This document shows, one piece after another, positions 27,858 through 37,135 of a stretch of DNA of 64,000 bases. The translations under genes and the position numbers were made by a program. The notes beneath the pieces were generated by a model. It was not told where the DNA came from. It worked only from the letters and a program-made list of their open reading frames with translations, and did no database searches. Position 1 is the stretch's first letter; every line of letters starts with the position of its first letter. This DNA is from Methylocystis sp. (GTDB lineage Bacteria > Pseudomonadota > Alphaproteobacteria > Rhizobiales > Beijerinckiaceae). The stretch is taken from contig JADCCX010000012.1 in assembly GCA_020252485.1 (NCBI GenBank), forward strand, positions 124,001 to 188,000, given 5' to 3'.

Positions 27858-29291
27858 CTACAAAACCTTGCCCGGATTCATAATGCCCTTGGGATCGATC
27901 GCGTGCTTCAGCATCCGCATCAGATCGAGCGCCACGGGATCCTTGTAGCGCGGCAGGAGCTTGCGCTTGTGCTGGCCGACGCCATGCTCCGCCGCGATGG
28001 AGCCGCCGTAGCGCGCCACGATGTCGAAGACGCCCATGTTCATCTCCTCGTAGAGCGCCAGAAACGCCTTCGGATCAGCGCCCTTCGGCTGCGTCACGTT
28101 GAAATGCAGGTTGCCGTCGCCCAGATGCCCGAAGGGGCAGGGCCGGCAGCCGGGAAAACGGCTTTCAAGCATCGCCAGCGCCTCCGCCATGAAGCCGGGC
28201 ACGGAGGCGATAGGCACGGAGATATCGTGCTTGATCGAGGCGCCCTCCGTCGCCTGCGCGAAAGGCAGATCCTCCCGCAGCTTCCAGAGGTTCAGGCGCT
28301 GGTCGAGCGAGGATGCGAGCACGGCATCCTCCGCCTCCCCGGCGTCGAAAGCTCCGGCGAGCATTGCCTCGACGGCATCCTGAAGGCCGTCCTCCTGCTG
28401 CGACGAGACTTCGAGCAGCACATACCAGGCATGGCGGCCCGCCAGCGGATCGCGCGCCTGCGCGCCATTCTGCAGCACCATCTCGATGCCGATGCGCGGA
28501 ATGAGCTCGAACGTGGTCACCGTGCCGCCGGAGCCTGCCTGCGCGCGGGCCAGCAGGCGCAAAGCCGCTTCCGGCGACGCCAGACCAATGAAACCCGTGA
28601 CGCGCGAGCGGGGACGTGGAAAGAGCTTCAGCGTGGCGGCGGTGATGACGCCGAGCGTGCCCTCCGAACCGATGAAGAGATGCTTCATCTCGTAACCGGC
28701 ATTGTCCTTGCGCAGGCCGGAAAGGCCGTTCCAGATGCGGCCATCGGGCAGCACGGCCTCGAGGCCCAGCACCAGATCGCGCGTATTGCCATAGGCGATG
28801 ACGCCCGTGCCGCCGGCATTGGTGGCGAGATTGCCGCCGATCATGCAGCTTCCTTCCGACGGGAGCGACATCGGAAAGAAGCGGTCGACGCTTTCGGCCG
28901 CGGCCTGCACCGCCTGCAGGACCACGCCCGCCTCGACGGTCATCAGGTTCGAGAGCGGCTGGATATCCCGCACCTTGTCCAGACGCGCCAGCGACAGCAG
29001 GATGGCGCGGCCCGATAGATCCGGCACCTGCCCGCCGACGCCCCCGGTGTTGCCGCCCTGCGGAACCACCGGCGTGCCGGTTTCTTGGGCGAGCCGCAGG
29101 ATGGCCGCCACTTCCGCCGTGCTCCCCGGCCTGACGAGCGCCTGCGCCTTCCCCGCATAAAGGTTGCGCCATTCGCGCAGATGAGGCGCCATGATGTCAG
29201 GATCGGTGACGACATGGCGCGGCCCGACGATGCCGGCGAGGCGCGGGAGAAGAGGCTGGGAGGCGGGGGAGGCAAGGACGGCGCGGCGCAT
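27858..29291 (-). CDS. FAD-binding oxidoreductase, GlcD/D-2-hydroxyglutarate dehydrogenase type
   Basis: 477 aa. FAD (PCMH-type) domain: 'LVRPGSTAEVAAILRLAQETGTPVVPQGGNTGGVGG', 'GGNLATNAGGTGVIAYGNTRDLVLGLEAV', 'IGSEGTLGVITAATLKL'. C-terminal domain: 'PFGHLGDGNLHFNV' with metal His and 'IAAEHGVGQHKRKLLPRYKDP', ending 'DPKGIMNPGKVL'. This end is seen in D-lactate, D-2-hydroxyglutarate and glycolate oxidases. Without glcE/glcF beside it, a single-subunit D-2-hydroxyacid dehydrogenase is more likely. Confidence 0.92.
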   Translation of the reverse strand: MRRAVLASPASQPLLPRLAGIVGPRHVVTDPDIMAPHLREWRNLYAGKAQALVRPGSTAEVAAILRLAQETGTPVVPQGGNTGGVGGQVPDLSGRAILLSLARLDKVRDIQPLSNLMTVEAGVVLQAVQAAAESVDRFFPMSLPSEGSCMIGGNLATNAGGTGVIAYGNTRDLVLGLEAVLPDGRIWNGLSGLRKDNAGYEMKHLFIGSEGTLGVITAATLKLFPRPRSRVTGFIGLASPEAALRLLARAQAGSGGTVTTFELIPRIGIEMVLQNGAQARDPLAGRHAWYVLLEVSSQQEDGLQDAVEAMLAGAFDAGEAEDAVLASSLDQRLNLWKLREDLPFAQATEGASIKHDISVPIASVPGFMAEALAMLESRFPGCRPCPFGHLGDGNLHFNVTQPKGADPKAFLALYEEMNMGVFDIVARYGGSIAAEHGVGQHKRKLLPRYKDPVALDLMRMLKHAIDPKGIMNPGKVL

Positions 29292-29314
29292 GAGGGCATT
29301 CTAGCGGGTGAGGA

Positions 29315-30535
29315 TCAGCGGCGGAAGTCTCCCACCAGTTCGATATGGCGGCTCCAGGAGAACTGATCGACCGGCGTCACGCGCTCCAGCCGGAAGCCCG
29401 CCGCGGTGAGGATCAGCGCATCGCGCACGAAGCTCTGGAGATCGCAGGAGACACTGACGACGTGGCGAAGCTTCGAGGCGGCGATCTGGCGTGCCTGCGC
29501 TTCGGCTCCGGCGCGCGGCGGATCCATCACCACGCAATCGAAGGCGGCCAGTTCCTGCGGCAGCAGCGGGCGGCGGAAGAGATCGCGGGCCTCCGTGGTC
29601 ACCGGTTTCAGGCCCTGCCGGCTGCGCGCGGCGCGCTCCAGCGCAGCAACCGCATCCTTGCCGTCATCGGCCGCATGGACGCGCGAGCGCTGCGCCAGCC
29701 GCAGGGCGAAAGGACCGACGCCGCAGAAGAGATCGGCCACCGCCTTCGCCTTGCCGACGGCTTCCACGACCATCCGGCCCAGGATGGCCTCGGCTTCGGC
29801 CGTCGCCTGCAGGAAGGCGCGGGGCGGCAGAATGACGGGGACGCCATCGACATCGATGACGGGCTGCAGGCGCTCGACGATCACATCCCGGTGGACGGAG
29901 AGGCGGGCGAGGCCGAGGCGGCCGGCGGCCTCGGTGAGGCGCAGGCGCTCCTGCGCATCCGCCGGACCATGGCCGCGGATATCGACATCGAGCCCGTTCT
30001 GTGTCGCCGTGATCTGCACGTCGAGCGGTTTGTTGCGGCCGGCGAGCGGAACCGTCACGGCCCGGGCCACGGCGAAGGCCTCCTTCAGTTCGGGCGCCAG
30101 CACCGGGCAGGCATCGAGCGCTTCGAGGTTGTGGCTGCCGGCCGCCATGAAGCCCGCCACCGGCCCGCCAGGGCCGAAACGCACATGGATGACGGCGCGC
30201 CGCCGCCCCAATCCATGGGCGATGATGGTCGGCTCAACCGGACAATCGAGATCGGCTTTGGCGAGCGCGCGCTGCACGCCCTCCTGTTTCCAGCGCGCAT
30301 AGGCCAGCACATCCATATGCTGCATGGCGCAGCCGCCGCAGCGGCCGAAGGCTGGACAAAACGGTTCGGCCCTTTCAGCCGAAGCGGTGACGATCTTGGC
30401 GATCCGGCCCTCCGCATCGAGGCGCAATTCCTCGCCGGGCAGCCCATAGCGCACGAAAACGGGGCCTTCCGCAGTGCGGGCCACGCCTTCTCCTGTCGCA
30501 CTCAGGTGATCGATGGTCAGATGGGATTGGGCCAA
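29315..30535 (-). CDS. TrmA/RumA-family RNA 5-methyluridine methyltransferase
   Basis: 406 aa. The N-terminal TRAM-like part precedes an Fe-S cluster ('CPAFGRCGGCAMQHMD' plus a distal Cys in 'LDACPVLAP'). SAM motif 'VADLFCGVGPFALRLAQRS', then 'CVVMDPPRAGAEAQ' and the catalytic Cys in 'VSVSCDLQSFVRDALIL' (the usual SCNP is SCDL here). Substrate is probably U in 23S rRNA or tRNA; which one is open. Lies 3 bp after xseB on the same strand. Confidence 0.9.
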   Translation of the reverse strand: MAQSHLTIDHLSATGEGVARTAEGPVFVRYGLPGEELRLDAEGRIAKIVTASAERAEPFCPAFGRCGGCAMQHMDVLAYARWKQEGVQRALAKADLDCPVEPTIIAHGLGRRRAVIHVRFGPGGPVAGFMAAGSHNLEALDACPVLAPELKEAFAVARAVTVPLAGRNKPLDVQITATQNGLDVDIRGHGPADAQERLRLTEAAGRLGLARLSVHRDVIVERLQPVIDVDGVPVILPPRAFLQATAEAEAILGRMVVEAVGKAKAVADLFCGVGPFALRLAQRSRVHAADDGKDAVAALERAARSRQGLKPVTTEARDLFRRPLLPQELAAFDCVVMDPPRAGAEAQARQIAASKLRHVVSVSCDLQSFVRDALILTAAGFRLERVTPVDQFSWSRHIELVGDFRR

Positions 30536-30538
30536 GGA

Positions 30539-30790
30539 TCAGCCGACATCGAGCGGCTTGGCGCCGGCGGCCTTGCCATCCGCCCCTTGCGTGATCACTT
30601 CGACCTTGAGTTCCGCCTTGCGCAGCAACGCCTCGCAATGCGCCTTGAGCCGGCTCCCGCGCTCGTAGATCTCGATCGACTTCTCGAGCGGCACATCGCC
30701 CCGCTCCAGCTGCGCGACAATCTGCTCGAGCTCCTGCAGGGCCTTCTCGAAGGGAAGCGCGTCGATCTCGCTCGCGGGCGTTTCGGTCAT
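30539..30790 (-). CDS. xseB: Exodeoxyribonuclease VII small subunit
   Basis: 83 aa. 'LPFEKALQELEQIVAQLERGDVPLEKSIEIYERGSRLKAHCEALLRKAELKVEVI' is the complete XseB helical-hairpin signature. It partners XseA (not in window) to degrade single-stranded DNA. The ATG at 30790 (MTETPAS) fits family length; the open frame back to 30895 adds unrelated residues. It lies 3 bp upstream of the RNA methyltransferase gene. Confidence 0.95.
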   Translation of the reverse strand: MTETPASEIDALPFEKALQELEQIVAQLERGDVPLEKSIEIYERGSRLKAHCEALLRKAELKVEVITQGADGKAAGAKPLDVG

Positions 30791-30921
30791 CCCGTCGCCA
30801 TACAGGATCGGCAGGCGGAAGCGAAGGGTGCGAAAAGCCTGTTGAACTCTTTTTTGCAATGTGGTCCGCATGTCCCGAAGGGTCATCGATTCCATGCCCC
30901 CTGCGGCGGAGAGGCAGAACC

Positions 30922-31317
30922 ATGATTTTCGAATACAAATGCGTGCCGGGGCCCATGATTGTGGCCGTCCGCAACGCGAAGGCGCGCGATCAGGCCGTGA
31001 AGGCTTTCGAGGACATTATGAACATTGAGGCCGCCGAAGGCTGGGAATATGTGGGGATCGACGAGTTCCACATCTCCGAGCCGGCGGGAGGGCTGTTGTC
31101 GCGCAAGCGCGTTTTCGTTCCGTCCAAGATTCTGGTTTTCCGCCGCGAGAAGAAGGGCTCGCCCGTCGTGCAGGCGCTGAAGACGCAGGCGATCAGGCAG
31201 GAAGCGGCGGCTCCGGAGATCCCCGAGCCGGCGGCCGAACCGGATGCGCGGGCAGAAGCGAAAAGCGCGCCGACGCTGAAGGCCATCACCGAGAAATTGA
31301 CGGCGGCGAAGGATTAA
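30922..31317 (+). CDS. DUF4177-like protein of unknown function
   Basis: 131 aa. The first ~85 residues 'MIFEYKCVPGPMIVAVRNAKARDQAVKAFEDIMNIEAAEGWEYVGIDEF' with '...KILVFRREKK' have the pattern of the DUF4177 family (FEYK...AEGWELV). The remainder is an Ala/Pro/Glu-rich tail, probably disordered. The ATG at 30922 has GGAGAGG upstream; it is divergent from xseB. Function unknown. Confidence 0.72.
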   Translation: MIFEYKCVPGPMIVAVRNAKARDQAVKAFEDIMNIEAAEGWEYVGIDEFHISEPAGGLLSRKRVFVPSKILVFRREKKGSPVVQALKTQAIRQEAAAPEIPEPAAEPDARAEAKSAPTLKAITEKLTAAKD

Positions 31318-31332
31318 GCCGGGAGACCCGGA

Positions 31333-32121
31333 TCAGGCGGCCAACCGGAGGCCAAGGTCGAAGGCCTTCACCTCAACCGGCCGGCCTTCACGCGCGGCCA
31401 GGACATGGCCCTGCGGCACCAGGCTCCATTGATCGCGAACCTCGTCCAGCGGCTCGGAGACCACCAGCAGATCGCCGCCCGCATCCTTCCAGTAGAGCGT
31501 CGGCGCCTTGCTGTCGCAGGCCCAGCGGAAAGCGTAGAGATCGCGTCCGTTGGTCAACGCCGCCGTGAACCGCAAAGGCTCGCAGACCCCGCATTCATCC
31601 ATCATCGCCTTGATGTCGGAAAGCGTGGAGGCCATGGCGCCGACAGGATCGGCCGCGCCGCCCCGCGCCATGGCCGTGAGAAAAATCGCCTCAGAATCGG
31701 TCGTTCCCGAACGGCGGCTGTAGGCATGATCGGGCATCAGATTCTCGATCCGCCGGCGCAGCGCGCCGTAGCAGCCGATCTGGCCATTGTGCATGAACAT
31801 ATGTTCGCCATCGATGAAGGGATGACAATTGGCGCGGCTGGTCGCCGTTCCCGTCGCGGCGCGCACATGCGCGAAGAAGAGGCCGGAGCGGACCTGCTCG
31901 CACAAGGCCCGCAGGTTCTCATCCGACCAGGCCGGGCGAAGCTCGCGATAGGCGCCGGGAACGGGCCGTTCGCCGTACCAGCCGATGCCGAAGCCGTCGC
32001 CGTTGGTGCCGGTCTTGGCTTCGGTGGCGTGCAGCGACTGATCGATGAGCGAGTGGCGGGGCTTGGTGACCACATCCTCCATATAGATCGGCTGACCCCG
32101 ATAGGCGACCCAACGGCACAT
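31333..32121 (-). CDS. Class II glutamine amidotransferase (YafJ-like)
   Basis: 262 aa. The N-terminal nucleophile Cys2 is exposed after Met removal ('MCRWVAYRG'). Other Ntn motifs: 'TNGDGFGIGWYGE', 'FFAHVRAATGTATSRANCHPF', 'FMHNGQIGCY', 'GTTDSEAIFL'. Matches the YafJ/EgtC/DUG3-like GATase group. No synthase partner is fused or adjacent, so the acceptor is unknown. Convergent with the DUF4177-like gene. Confidence 0.93.
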   Translation of the reverse strand: MCRWVAYRGQPIYMEDVVTKPRHSLIDQSLHATEAKTGTNGDGFGIGWYGERPVPGAYRELRPAWSDENLRALCEQVRSGLFFAHVRAATGTATSRANCHPFIDGEHMFMHNGQIGCYGALRRRIENLMPDHAYSRRSGTTDSEAIFLTAMARGGAADPVGAMASTLSDIKAMMDECGVCEPLRFTAALTNGRDLYAFRWACDSKAPTLYWKDAGGDLLVVSEPLDEVRDQWSLVPQGHVLAAREGRPVEVKAFDLGLRLAA

Positions 32122-32281
32122 CGACGAATTCCGCGCTTCCAGACGGCCCTTTGCCGCCAGTTCGATGCTTCGACTGTCTCCCTCAGTTCATGAACACAGG
32201 GTTAAGGAAGGCTCAATCCCTCGCTCGGACGCCGATTCTGCCATCCCGTACGCTATGTCGCGGGGCTCGCGGGGCTAGAGC

Positions 32282-32413
32282 CTGCCGGCAGCTGATTGCA
32301 GGAGGCCGCAGCTGGCCGGGGCCGATCCGGCGAATCACCCTACTGCCAACGCTCTTGGCAACCGCGGCGAGGCTGATTAAGAGCAGCGGAAAGACAAGCA
32401 CCGGGGCGGCCAA
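32282..32413 (+). promoter_or_regulatory. Structured leader upstream of the Na+/H+ antiporter gene
   Basis: The 292-bp gap before the antiporter holds several neat hairpins: CTGCCGGCAG at 32282-32291, GCCGG/CCGGC at 32315-32319 and 32327-32331, and TGCCAA/TTGGCA at 32344-32349 and 32355-32360 with a 5-nt loop. This suggests a folded 5' leader. A cation-sensing riboswitch upstream of an antiporter is possible but I could not match it to a known motif. Confidence 0.3.
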
Positions 32414-33829
32414 GTGAACACATCATTATTGCGGACGGGCCTGGCCGCCATGCCCGGAATCCTGGCCTCCGGCCCGGCCTTCGCCGCGGGAATCGATGGC
32501 GCGGCGCTCTCTTTCCTGTGGGCGATCCCCTTCATCGGCATGCTGTTGTCGATCGCCATCTTCCCGCTCGCCAATCCGCATTTCTGGGAGCATCACCAGG
32601 GCAAGATTGCGGCCTTCTGGGCGGTGCTGACCATTGTTCCGCTGGCGCTCCTGGCGGGGGCGGGAACAGCACTTGATGCGCTGGGCCACACCATCCTGCT
32701 CGAATATGTCCCCTTCATCCTGCTGATCTTCGTGCTCTTCACGGTGGCGGGCGGCATCTACATCCGCGGCAACATCCACGGCAGCCCCGTGATGAACACG
32801 GCGCTTCTGACGCTTGGCGCCGTGCTCGCCTCCTTCATCGGCACCACCGGGGCCTCCATGGTGATGATCCGGCCGATGCTGCGCGCTAACGACAACCGGC
32901 GGATGAACGTGCATGTCTTCGTGTTCTTCATTTTCATCGTGTCGAACATCGGCGGCGCGCTGACGCCGCTCGGCGATCCGCCGCTGTTCCTCGGCTTCCT
33001 GCGGGGCGTCGACTTCTTCTGGACGACCAAGTGGCTGCTGCACGAAACGCTCTTCGTCTTCGGCGTGGTGATCGCCGTCTTCTTCCTGCTCGACACCTAC
33101 CTCTACCGGAAAGAGGGAATCGTGCGTCCCCTCCCGGATCCCACGCCCGACTCGAATGTCCGCGTCTTCGGCGGCATCAATTTCCTGCTGATCGGAATCA
33201 TCATCGCGGCGATCCTGATGAGCGCCTCGGTCGATCTCGGCAGTTTCCGCATCGGGACGACGGAGATTGAGTTTGCCAATCTGCTGAGGGATATCATCTT
33301 CATCGTTGTCGGCTTGGTCTCGCTCAGGTTCACGCCACAGGCCTGGCGCGAGGCGAACGGCTTCTCCTGGGGCCCTATCAAGGAGGTCGCCAAGCTTTTC
33401 GCGGGGATCTTCATCTGCATGCTGCCGGTGCTGGCGATGCTGAAGGCCGGAACAAGCGGCGCCTTTGCGCCTCTGGTGGCGCTGGTGACGAACCCCGACG
33501 GCAGCGCCAACAACGCCGCCTATTTCTGGCTGACGGGCGCGCTCTCCTCGTTTCTCGACAATGCGCCGACCTATCTCGTCTTTTTCGAATTGGCCGGCGG
33601 CGATCCGCAGAAGCTGATGACAAGCGGCGCGCTGACACTCACGGCCATTTCCTCGGGCGCGGTCTACATGGGGGCCAACAGCTATATCGGCAACGCGCCC
33701 AATTTCATGGTCTACGCCATCGCCAAGGACGCCGGCGTGAAGATGCCGTCGTTCTTCGGCTACATGCTCTGGTCCGGCGCGGTGCTGCTGCCGACCTTTC
33801 TCATCGCCACGTTCCTGTTCTTCCGCTGA
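32414..33829 (+). CDS. Sodium:proton antiporter, NhaD/ArsB-like
   Basis: 471 aa with about 12 hydrophobic segments. 'NIGGALTPLGDPPLFLGFLRGVDFFW' and 'TGALSSFLDNAPTYLVFFELAGGD' are the two inverted-repeat pore motifs of the ion transporter (IT) superfamily members annotated as NhaD-type or citrate-transporter-like antiporters. 'AAYFWLTGALSSFLDNAPTY' is typical. Start is a GTG at 32414 with a weak ribosome site; residues 1-25 resemble a cleavable signal. Exports Na+ for H+ by family inference. Confidence 0.88.
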   Translation: MNTSLLRTGLAAMPGILASGPAFAAGIDGAALSFLWAIPFIGMLLSIAIFPLANPHFWEHHQGKIAAFWAVLTIVPLALLAGAGTALDALGHTILLEYVPFILLIFVLFTVAGGIYIRGNIHGSPVMNTALLTLGAVLASFIGTTGASMVMIRPMLRANDNRRMNVHVFVFFIFIVSNIGGALTPLGDPPLFLGFLRGVDFFWTTKWLLHETLFVFGVVIAVFFLLDTYLYRKEGIVRPLPDPTPDSNVRVFGGINFLLIGIIIAAILMSASVDLGSFRIGTTEIEFANLLRDIIFIVVGLVSLRFTPQAWREANGFSWGPIKEVAKLFAGIFICMLPVLAMLKAGTSGAFAPLVALVTNPDGSANNAAYFWLTGALSSFLDNAPTYLVFFELAGGDPQKLMTSGALTLTAISSGAVYMGANSYIGNAPNFMVYAIAKDAGVKMPSFFGYMLWSGAVLLPTFLIATFLFFR

Positions 33830-33841
33830 GCGGCGGGAGCG

Positions 33842-34672
33842 CTATTTCAGGCCCATGGCGGTCAGCGTGAAGGATCCGATCAGGGCAGGAACCGACAAGC
33901 TCCAGAGGAGCGTCCTGCCGTCCGTCTCTGACCGCGCGAAGAGGAGCGTCGCGGTGCGCGGCTTCGCATTGCCGCCCTTGTCGATCCGGTGGCCGGAGAT
34001 GGGCGTGAAGGTGACGCGGCAGGCGATCGGCCGGTAGCCGGGCGGCAGGCCGCTGGCCGCCGCGCGCTCGTCGATTGCGGTTCCCGTGAGGTCGAACCGG
34101 GCCTGGCCGGTGAAGACGCCAAGCTTGCGCCCGCAGACCGCATCCGGACGCATCGTGCCGCCCGGCTCGATCAGCTGGCCGAGAAGCGAGAGCGGATCGA
34201 CGACGCCCGCCTTGTGCGCTTCCTCAACGGGGACACGCACGGCCTTCGGATTGTCGGGGATCGCGGCGTCGAGCGCCGTCACGCGGCTCCCGGCCAGCGT
34301 CATGGCGATCCGGCCCGGACCACGATTGGTGACGCCCGTATAACTGAAAAGGCTGTTCCCGGGCGTCCCCTTCGAGACGAGATCGGCGCTTGACGCATCC
34401 TTGCCCGAGCCGGCGCGGCTCTGGAGCGTCACCTGACCCGCGGACACCGTGCCGGAGGCATTGACACGGCCGAGATCAAGCGGGCCGCCGACCTTTCCCG
34501 CCAGCGCGACGCCGGTGCTGGCGCCATTGGGCGTGAGCGTCAGCGTCGCCGTCCCGATCGGCAGACCGGCGATTGTCATGCCATAGGCAATCGTGGTGGG
34601 CTCCGCCGCATGCGCGGCCGGCGCGGCGAGGCTAGAGAGAAGGAGTGCGGCGACCCTGCATGATTTCAGCAT
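33842..34672 (-). CDS. DUF3108 domain-containing periplasmic protein
   Basis: 276 aa. Signal peptide MLKSCRVAALLLSSLAAPAAHA, then 'TIAYGMTIAGLPIGTATLTLTPNG' and repeated beta-strand patterns (GKVGGPLDLGRVNASGTVSAG), as in DUF3108 proteins, which look like beta-barrel or LolA/LolB-like folds. GGAGGG before the ATG at 34672 decides the start. Cys residues at 'DAVCGRKL' and 'PIACRVTF' may form a disulfide. Function unknown. Confidence 0.8.
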   Translation of the reverse strand: MLKSCRVAALLLSSLAAPAAHAAEPTTIAYGMTIAGLPIGTATLTLTPNGASTGVALAGKVGGPLDLGRVNASGTVSAGQVTLQSRAGSGKDASSADLVSKGTPGNSLFSYTGVTNRGPGRIAMTLAGSRVTALDAAIPDNPKAVRVPVEEAHKAGVVDPLSLLGQLIEPGGTMRPDAVCGRKLGVFTGQARFDLTGTAIDERAAASGLPPGYRPIACRVTFTPISGHRIDKGGNAKPRTATLLFARSETDGRTLLWSLSVPALIGSFTLTAMGLK

Positions 34673-34730
34673 TCCGCCCTCCTGCGTCCGGCCGCCTGAA
34701 CGGGCCTTGAAGGCCGCCGCCGCATTTCCG

Positions 34731-36359
34731 TCACAGGCCTGGCAGGCGGTACGCCGAAAACTGCTCGCGCAAGGCCGTCTTCTGGATCTTTCCCGTAGCG
34801 GTATGGGGGATTTCCGAGACGAAGGCCACATCGTCCGGCATCCACCATTTGGCGATCTTGCCGTCGAGATAGGCCAGAATGGAGGCTCCGTCGACCGCGG
34901 CCTCGGCCTTCGGCACAACGATGAGCAAGGGGCGCTCGTCCCATTTCGGATGCGCCACGCCGATGACGGCGGCCTCCGCCACCGCCGGATGGCCCATGGC
35001 CAGATTCTCGATCTCGATCGATGAAATCCACTCGCCGCCCGACTTGATGACATCCTTGGAGCGGTCGGTGATATGCATGTAGCCATGCGCGTCGATGGTG
35101 GCGACGTCGCCGGTATCGAAGAACCCCTCTTCGTCGAGAATGGCCTTGCTCTCCGCCTTGAAATAGGCGCCGGCGACGGCCGGGCCCTTGACCTTGAGCC
35201 GGCCGAAGGTGGCGCCGTCCCAGGGCTGCGGCCGGCCCGCATCGTCGGTGATCTTCATATCCACCGTGAATGGCGGATGCCCCTGCTTGACCTTGAGCGC
35301 ATAGAGCGCGTCTCCCGCAAGGGCCGATGTCTCGGGCTTGAGCGAGCAGAAGGTGCCGAGCGGCGACAATTCCGTCATGCCCCAGGCATGCGCCACCGAA
35401 ACGCCGTAGCGGGTCTCGAAAGCCTCGGTCATGGGACGCGGGCAGGCGGAGCCGCCGATGACGACGCGCTCCAGCGACGTCAGCGAACCGCCGGTGGCGT
35501 CCAGATGCTGCAGCAGCCCCAGCCACACGGTGGGCACGGCGGCGGTGATTGTGACGCCCTCCCCGTTGAGGAGCTCATGCAGGCTCGCGCCATCCATCTT
35601 CGCGCCCGGCAGGACGAGCCCGGCGCCCGCCATCGGGGCGGAATAGGGGATGGCCCAGCCATTGGCGTGGAACAGCGGCACCACGGGCATGACGACATCG
35701 CGGGCCCGCAGCCCCAGGAAATCGCCATTGTTGACGGCCAGCGCATGCAGCACGTTGGAGCGATGCGAATAGACGACTCCCTTGGGATCGCCGGTGGTCC
35801 CCGACGTATAGGCCATGCCGGCTGCGGCATTCTCATCGACCTCGGCCCAGGCGAAATCGCCATCGGCTTCAGCGAGCCAGCTTTCGTAGGCGACGGCGTT
35901 TCTGAGCGTGGTCGCCGGCATATGGGCGTCATCGGTGAGCACGATGAAGCGCCGCACGCCGGGCAATTGCTCCTGGATGGCCTCGAGGAGGGGAACGAAG
36001 GTCAGATCCGCAAGCATCAGCCGGTCCTCGGCGTGATTGATGATCCAGGCGATCTGACCGCGGAAGAGCCGCGGGTTGACCGTATGACAGACTGCGGCGG
36101 CCCCGGTGATGCCATACCAGGCCTCCAGATGCCGCCAGGTGTTCCAGGCCAGCGTCGCGACCCGCTCGCCCGGCGCCACCCCCTCACGGATCAGGCGCTG
36201 CGCCAGTTGCAGCGCGCGTTGACGCACCTCATGATAGCTCGTCCGGTGGATTGGCCCTTCGACGGCGCGGCTGACAATCGGACGGTCCGGATGATAGCGG
36301 GCGGCGTGGTCGATGATGCGGTGAATCCGCAAGGGCCAGTCCTGCATCAAGCCTAGCAT
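34731..36359 (-). CDS. Long-chain fatty-acid--CoA ligase family protein (AMP-forming)
   Basis: 542 aa ANL-superfamily ligase. P-loop core '[20 protein letters not shown]', '[26 protein letters not shown]', '[13 protein letters not shown]', '[27 protein letters not shown]', and the catalytic C-terminal Lys in '[15 protein letters not shown]'. It is closest in style to medium/long-chain acyl-CoA ligases and to the DMSP-pathway ligase DmdB; substrate undecided. The ATG at 36359 has GGGGAG upstream. The open frame to 36557 runs into a dispersed repeat and is rejected. Confidence 0.92.
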   Translation of the reverse strand: MLGLMQDWPLRIHRIIDHAARYHPDRPIVSRAVEGPIHRTSYHEVRQRALQLAQRLIREGVAPGERVATLAWNTWRHLEAWYGITGAAAVCHTVNPRLFRGQIAWIINHAEDRLMLADLTFVPLLEAIQEQLPGVRRFIVLTDDAHMPATTLRNAVAYESWLAEADGDFAWAEVDENAAAGMAYTSGTTGDPKGVVYSHRSNVLHALAVNNGDFLGLRARDVVMPVVPLFHANGWAIPYSAPMAGAGLVLPGAKMDGASLHELLNGEGVTITAAVPTVWLGLLQHLDATGGSLTSLERVVIGGSACPRPMTEAFETRYGVSVAHAWGMTELSPLGTFCSLKPETSALAGDALYALKVKQGHPPFTVDMKITDDAGRPQPWDGATFGRLKVKGPAVAGAYFKAESKAILDEEGFFDTGDVATIDAHGYMHITDRSKDVIKSGGEWISSIEIENLAMGHPAVAEAAVIGVAHPKWDERPLLIVVPKAEAAVDGASILAYLDGKIAKWWMPDDVAFVSEIPHTATGKIQKTALREQFSAYRLPGL

Positions 36360-36435
36360 CGGCGTCCACTCCCCGGGCTTTCGAGCGTGTTTTTTCGAAA
36401 GTATGGCGTGAACACCGCTGCCGGGCAACAATTGG

Positions 36436-36618
36436 GCAGGGGGCTGTGGATCCGGGTTATCTTGCAGGCTCCATCCCTCCCCTTGACGGGGAGGGTCGGC
36501 GGCGGTAGCCGCCGGGGAGGGGTGATCATGAGGAAAAAATGGGAAAAAGCCTCCCACCCGCCCCGCAAGGGGGCGGGATGGGCGCTCGTGGAAGCAATCG
36601 TTAACCCGGGCTCAGGGC
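36436..36618 (-). repeat. Dispersed repeat, copy 2 (about 180 bp, inverted relative to copy 1)
   Basis: Reverse complement of this block aligns with 24401-24620 with a few substitutions and without the 35-bp internal hairpin of copy 1. It fills most of the 317-bp gap between the acyl-CoA ligase and marR. Internal stems: TCCCTCCCCTTGACGGGGAGGG, GGCGGCGGTAGCCGCC and GCCCCGCAAGGGGGC. It looks like a non-coding mobile repeat. No transposase is linked. Confidence 0.8.
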
Positions 36619-36676
36619 TGAGCGATTGCGCCGGCGCGAATTGCTGCTTAGAGCATGACGCAATGGTGTTTCGCAC

Positions 36677-37135
36677 ATGTCAGAATCCATCACGCCGGAT
36701 CGCGCCTATTTCCGCTTCATCCGGCAGCACCAGCGGGTCTATGCCGAGATCGGGCAAACCTTGCGGCAGATCGGGTTGTCGATCCCGCAATTCGATGTTC
36801 TGTCGACGCTCACCGAGCGGGAAGGCATCTCCCAAACCGATCTGGCCGCGCGGCTCTATGTGACCAAAGGCAATATTTCGGGGCTCGTCGACCGGCTCGT
36901 CGAGGCGCGCCTGGTGGAGCGGCGGAATGCGCCGGGCGACCGCCGCTCAAACGCGGTGTTTCTCACGCCCGAGGGGCGCAAGGCGGCGGAAGAGGGCATT
37001 CGGCTGCAACGGACCTTCGTCGCCGAAACGCTCGGCAAACTGCAGCCGGCCGAGCTCGCCGCGCTGGATACGATCCTGACCCAATGGCGTGACGCCATCC
37101 GGGCGCGGACCGGCCAGCGGAACCCGAAAGCATGA
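36677..37135 (+). CDS. MarR family transcriptional regulator
   Basis: 152 aa. Winged helix: 'LSIPQFDVLSTLTEREGISQTDLAARLYVTKGNISGLVDRLVEARLVERRNAPGDRRSNAVFLTPEGRKAAEE' with the DRR wing motif of MarR. Flanking helices form the dimer interface. It overlaps the amidase gene by ATGA and likely regulates it. MarR ligands are usually small aromatic acids or amides. Confidence 0.95.
   Translation: MSESITPDRAYFRFIRQHQRVYAEIGQTLRQIGLSIPQFDVLSTLTEREGISQTDLAARLYVTKGNISGLVDRLVEARLVERRNAPGDRRSNAVFLTPEGRKAAEEGIRLQRTFVAETLGKLQPAELAALDTILTQWRDAIRARTGQRNPKA

Noticed and set aside
34666-35526. Second minus-strand frame inside the acyl-CoA ligase gene
   Set aside because: It is a +1/+2 reading of the ligase coding sequence; the ligase frame has all family motifs.
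36387-36863. Plus-strand frame crossing dispersed repeat copy 2 into marR
   Set aside because: Out of frame with the clear MarR protein and built largely of repeat sequence.
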